17,749 nt of DNA from Candidatus Zhuqueibacterota bacterium (lineage in GTDB: Bacteria; Zhuqueibacterota; Zhuqueibacteria; Residuimicrobiales; Residuimicrobiaceae). Shown here piece by piece: positions 14,941 to 17,749 of this stretch (positions are counted from its first letter, which is position 1; every line of letters begins with the position of its first letter). The position numbers and the translations under genes are program-made. Below the pieces are notes generated by a model. That model made no database searches. It saw nothing but the letters and a program-made list of their open reading frames with translations, and was not told the origin of the DNA. Where the stretch lies: contig JAFGSU010000346.1 in NCBI GenBank assembly GCA_016934435.1, positions 1-17,749 on the forward strand, given 5' to 3'.

Positions 14941-15990
14941 CTACAGGTTTTCGCGTTCATGGTGCAGCAAATAGGTCTTCCGCCACAATCCGCCGCCATA
15001 GCCGATTAGCTGGCCGTCCTTGCCGATAACGCGGTGGCAAGGTATGATGATGGCCATACGATTTTGACCATTGGCCCGCGCCACCGCGCGAATCGCCGCC
15101 GGATTACCCAGCATCTCCGCCTGTTGCTGATAACTGCGGGTCGATCCATAAGGGATCGTACGCAAGCAGGACCAAACCCGCTTCTGAAAATCCGTTCCGG
15201 CCAGTATCAGCGGCAATTGAAACTCACGCCGTTCACCGGCGAAATATTCATCCAGCTGTCGTTGTAAAAGGGCGTTATGAGGATGCGAACCGCGAACCAG
15301 TTCGGCTTTTAGTAGCTTTTTAAGCCTGTTTAATTGCGTCTCCAGTATTAGCCGGTCGGCAAATTCCAGCAAACAGATGCCATCATCCGTAGTGCCGCTC
15401 AGCATGGGACCTAACGGCGTCAGAATGCGCGTCATGATGATCAATCGATTTCGCCGGCTTTTACCGGGTGAAAAACCGGTGGTGTTTTTGAACGATTCGG
15501 TAAATCCGCTCAACGACTCGTAACCGGACGAATACGCCGCCTCGATGACCTTGTCGCCCTGGCGAATTCTGTCGAAAGCCTCGCCGATGCGCAACGAACG
15601 TAAATAAGCCTGAAAAGTCATGCCGTGATGTTTCTGAAACCATCGCCTCAATCGATTGGGGTCCACCCCTCGACGCCTGATATCCGCATCCTTTAGCTTG
15701 ATATCCGCACAGCTTTCAATCTCATCCAGTATCGGCGCCATCCAATCGGGTACCGCCCCTCTGGGCCGCAAGGGCTGACATAATTTGCACGGGCGATAGC
15801 CCGCCGACAGCGCCTCTCCTGCGGTTGCGAAAAATACCACGTTTTCTCGTTTCGGTTTTCTGGCCGTGCACGTCAACCGGCAAAAAATACCCGTCGTCCT
15901 GACGCCGACAAAAAAGAGACCTTCATAAGCGCTGTCTCTTTTCAACAGGGCGTCGTATAATATTTTCTCATTGGGCTGTGATGGCGACAT
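14941..15990 (-). CDS. ada: Ada: bifunctional methylphosphotriester/O6-methylguanine DNA methyltransferase and regulator
   Basis: This 349-residue protein has the full Ada layout. The N-terminal zinc domain carries cysteines C37, C41, C68 and C71, spaced exactly as in E. coli Ada (38, 42, 69, 72); the first accepts methyl groups from phosphotriesters. An AraC-type helix-turn-helix follows (about 85-180, 'RRWFQKHHGMTFQAYLR' and 'SGYESLSGFTESFKNTTGFSP'). The C-terminal domain has the PCHRVIG active site with acceptor C318. It repairs methylated DNA and, once methylated, activates repair genes, probably including itself. ATG at 15990 has CGGAG 7 nt upstream. No alkA, alkB or Ada box is evident nearby, so it appears to stand alone. 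Confidence 0.96.
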   Translation of the reverse strand: MSPSQPNEKILYDALLKRDSAYEGLFFVGVRTTGIFCRLTCTARKPKRENVVFFATAGEALSAGYRPCKLCQPLRPRGAVPDWMAPILDEIESCADIKLKDADIRRRGVDPNRLRRWFQKHHGMTFQAYLRSLRIGEAFDRIRQGDKVIEAAYSSGYESLSGFTESFKNTTGFSPGKSRRNRLIIMTRILTPLGPMLSGTTDDGICLLEFADRLILETQLNRLKKLLKAELVRGSHPHNALLQRQLDEYFAGERREFQLPLILAGTDFQKRVWSCLRTIPYGSTRSYQQQAEMLGNPAAIRAVARANGQNRMAIIIPCHRVIGKDGQLIGYGGGLWRKTYLLHHERENL

Positions 15991-16056
15991 AATTAAACTC
16001 CGATACAGTATAATGGATTATATCTTACCATTCAACCGGAAATTTATCAACCTTTT

Positions 16057-16899
16057 TTATCGCCGTTTAAATACATACAGGCTGTATTCGCCTAAATTCC
16101 AAAAGAGCGTATGGTTCATGAGTTGATCCAGGCGCCAGAGCACTTTTCCAAGCATCCCCCGGGTAGGGATAAATGCCTGCCGATACCAGGCGGGAAATAA
16201 GATGGAGTATCCTTTTCTTCGTTGCAATTTCGCGACCGGCTTGAACGCGCGTTTTATTTCACGCGCCGAGCGGCAGTCGCTTGTAAGCGGCCGGTTGGGG
16301 GCATAGCCGCGCCAAAGGTTTAGAGGCCGCGCCCAGGCGCGCCGCCATCGCAATCGCAGCATATTCCAGACGATATCGAACCAGTACCAGCGATTGACAA
16401 AGGTGAGCACCATGGTGCCTTGTTCACTCAACGCCTGCGATAACAACATGGCTGTTTGCTTCAGATCGGGGACGGTATTGAGGGCGCCGAAATAGCAGTA
16501 AATCAGATCAAACCTGCGGCCGTCGAACAGATCGACGATGGATTCGGGTGTGCCCACCTCGGCGACGGCATTCTGGCGGGACAGACGCGCCAGTTTGGCG
16601 CGCGCCTGCGCCACCATGGCCGGCGATACGTCGATGCCGTAAAACTGCCGGTGCGGATATTTTCGGGCAAAATAATCGAGGTCGATCCCCGGTCCGCAAC
16701 CGATCTCCAGGGCCGATTGAAAAGGATAGGATTCGCTGACGAGGCGAAAATCGTTGCGCAGGCGCTGCAGCACCGGATTGTTGCGATAATGCTGTTCAAA
16801 AACGTCGGCTTCCTCATCGTAATAGCTTGCCACCTGATGATAATAGTCGAGGGTCGTCCGCGGAACCCGGTCTCTATGAGCGTTTAATCCAGATTCCAT
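16057..16899 (-). CDS. Class I SAM-dependent methyltransferase
   Basis: A 280-residue protein results if ATG 16899 is the start. This start is chosen because it overlaps the end of the upstream nucleotidyltransferase gene by 16 nt and avoids a long low-quality N-terminal extension. It has the SAM-binding fold: motif I LEIGCGPGIDLDYF at about residues 64-77, the acidic end of strand 2 in FYGIDVSPAMV (D90), and a post-motif FDLIYCYFGALNTV. The C-terminal third is basic and hydrophobic (YWFDIVWNMLRLRWRRAW, KGYSILFPAWYRQ), which suggests membrane contact or a hydrophobic substrate. The substrate is unknown. Translational coupling with the nucleotidyltransferase implies a shared pathway, possibly modification of a lipid or sugar. 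Confidence 0.85.
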   Translation of the reverse strand: MESGLNAHRDRVPRTTLDYYHQVASYYDEEADVFEQHYRNNPVLQRLRNDFRLVSESYPFQSALEIGCGPGIDLDYFARKYPHRQFYGIDVSPAMVAQARAKLARLSRQNAVAEVGTPESIVDLFDGRRFDLIYCYFGALNTVPDLKQTAMLLSQALSEQGTMVLTFVNRWYWFDIVWNMLRLRWRRAWARPLNLWRGYAPNRPLTSDCRSAREIKRAFKPVAKLQRRKGYSILFPAWYRQAFIPTRGMLGKVLWRLDQLMNHTLFWNLGEYSLYVFKRR

Positions 16900-17749
16900 T
16901 GCTGCAGTCGCTTCTGATATTCTTGCATAATCTCGGTGTCGGTCGGATAGCCGTGCGATTTGCTGCACTGACGATGGATGCCCGAGAGCAGCTGACGCTG
17001 TGTGGCCGGCTCTTTTCGATATCGCCATTTCCAGGCGCGGTACCAGAGCTGTTGCAGCGCCCGATCTAACAGGTTGGCCAGGGGATTGCGAAAAGGCAAC
17101 TCGAGCAAAAACTGCCAGCGACTCTGGCCGTGAAACAGGCACAGACTCGGATCAGGGGCAAGATGATATTGCGGGAAATAATCCCTGGCCCAGCGATTGC
17201 ATTGCAGGAAACGGGTAAAAAGTGTCAGATTGTAAAGCGGCGCCAGGCCGGCTATCTCCACCGCGGTGTAGATGTTCTGTTCCTGTAATTCCAGGTACGA
17301 TTCGGAAATCAGGTAATTAAAACAAAGCAGTTTTTGCGGATTATACCTCGGCACCCGGCGGAACATGGCCAGAAACAGTTTACACAGCCATACGCGATCG
17401 GTAGCCGTGATGAGGAAAAAATCGATATCGCTGTCGTGCCCGGCTACCCCTTTGGAGAGATCGCCGGAAATATAAATACCGCGAACAAACGGCAGGTGAC
17501 GGATGCGACTCGCCGTTCGCTCGGCCATGCGCCACAATTCCGTTGCTCGCTTTTGCGAATTTTTACGATGCTCCACAAGCCACGATTTACCCTTAAGACA
17601 GTAATAACCATCCACCTTTTCGATGAACGGGGACAAATGCACCGATCGGCATACTTTCTTGAGCTGCGACCTGGACGTCTTTTCCCCAAAAAGGAAAAAA
17701 TACAGCTGCTCTTCCGAAAGAGGATAATCGAAGATATCAAAGTATAAAA
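16884..17749 (-). CDS. Nucleotidyltransferase-fold protein, 5' end outside window
   Basis: The frame stays open to the right edge, so the GTG at 17642 is probably not the true start. The 35 codons before it read like protein (LYFDIFDYPLSEEQLYFFLF), a winged-helix-like opening I associate with this family. The visible part is 287 residues. The nucleotidyltransferase motif is GIYISGDLSKG followed by DSDIDFFLIT. The usual GS of the Pol beta-type fold is replaced by GD, while the metal-binding aspartates in DSDID are kept. It may transfer a nucleotide to an unknown acceptor or act only as a binding protein. It overlaps the methyltransferase start by 16 nt. Confidence 0.8.
   Translation of the reverse strand, partial: LYFDIFDYPLSEEQLYFFLFGEKTSRSQLKKVCRSVHLSPFIEKVDGYYCLKGKSWLVEHRKNSQKRATELWRMAERTASRIRHLPFVRGIYISGDLSKGVAGHDSDIDFFLITATDRVWLCKLFLAMFRRVPRYNPQKLLCFNYLISESYLELQEQNIYTAVEIAGLAPLYNLTLFTRFLQCNRWARDYFPQYHLAPDPSLCLFHGQSRWQFLLELPFRNPLANLLDRALQQLWYRAWKWRYRKEPATQRQLLSGIHRQCSKSHGYPTDTEIMQEYQKRLQQWNLD

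Noticed and set aside
16900..17142. N-terminal extension of the methyltransferase to 361 residues
   Set aside because: The extra 81 residues lie wholly over the nucleotidyltransferase coding frame and have low-quality composition. The ATG at 16899 gives a normal-sized enzyme.

Overview
This is a bacterial chromosomal window of moderate GC content with AT-rich intergenic regions. All genes are bacterial in type. Secreted proteins with repeated 'GIGT..P' motifs and an endosialidase-type chaperone end, a GNAT-TerC gene pair, DUF4398-like envelope proteins and a very large multi-PAS kinase would fit a lineage of the FCB superphylum outside classical Bacteroidota, such as Calditrichota, KSB1 or Ignavibacteria. 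Sigma-70-like TTGATT-17-TATAAT spacing agrees with this. The taxonomic guess is weak because there is no rRNA or tRNA here.

Layout. Positions 1-1416 (minus) hold two related DUF4398-like envelope proteins. One is membrane-anchored and runs off the left edge; the other is a lipoprotein. An intrinsic terminator separates them. Positions 1417-1844 hold a dispersed 86-nt repeat (copy C) and a structured leader that ends in an intrinsic terminator about 20 nt before the start codon of a translationally coupled GNAT acetyltransferase-TerC operon (plus strand, 1845-3288). Positions 3331-4972 (minus) are a group II intron with recognisable 5' end, domain V and domain VI, but its reverse transcriptase is destroyed by an internal deletion. 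The intron sits directly behind the U-tract of an intrinsic terminator. Just upstream of that lies what looks like a free-standing small RNA gene (about 5010-5101): a strong promoter, a long hairpin with a C-rich loop, and a U8 tail. This is the most interesting undescribed element in the window.

Positions 5365-9439 (minus) encode a two-component system: a cytoplasmic 1138-residue kinase with six PAS domains and one GAF domain, and a NarL-type regulator one nucleotide downstream. Repeat copies A and B lie upstream of the kinase. Positions 9846-13371 hold two divergently transcribed, related secreted proteins around an AT-rich gap of about 640 bp. One is intact with a C-terminal peptidase S74-like chaperone region; the other is frameshifted.

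Positions 13486-17749 (minus) hold a polysaccharide flippase, a pair of REP-like hairpins, a full-length Ada methyltransferase/regulator, and a coupled nucleotidyltransferase-methyltransferase pair whose nucleotidyltransferase runs off the right edge. The region looks like an envelope- and surface-related accessory segment with several RNA-level control elements.
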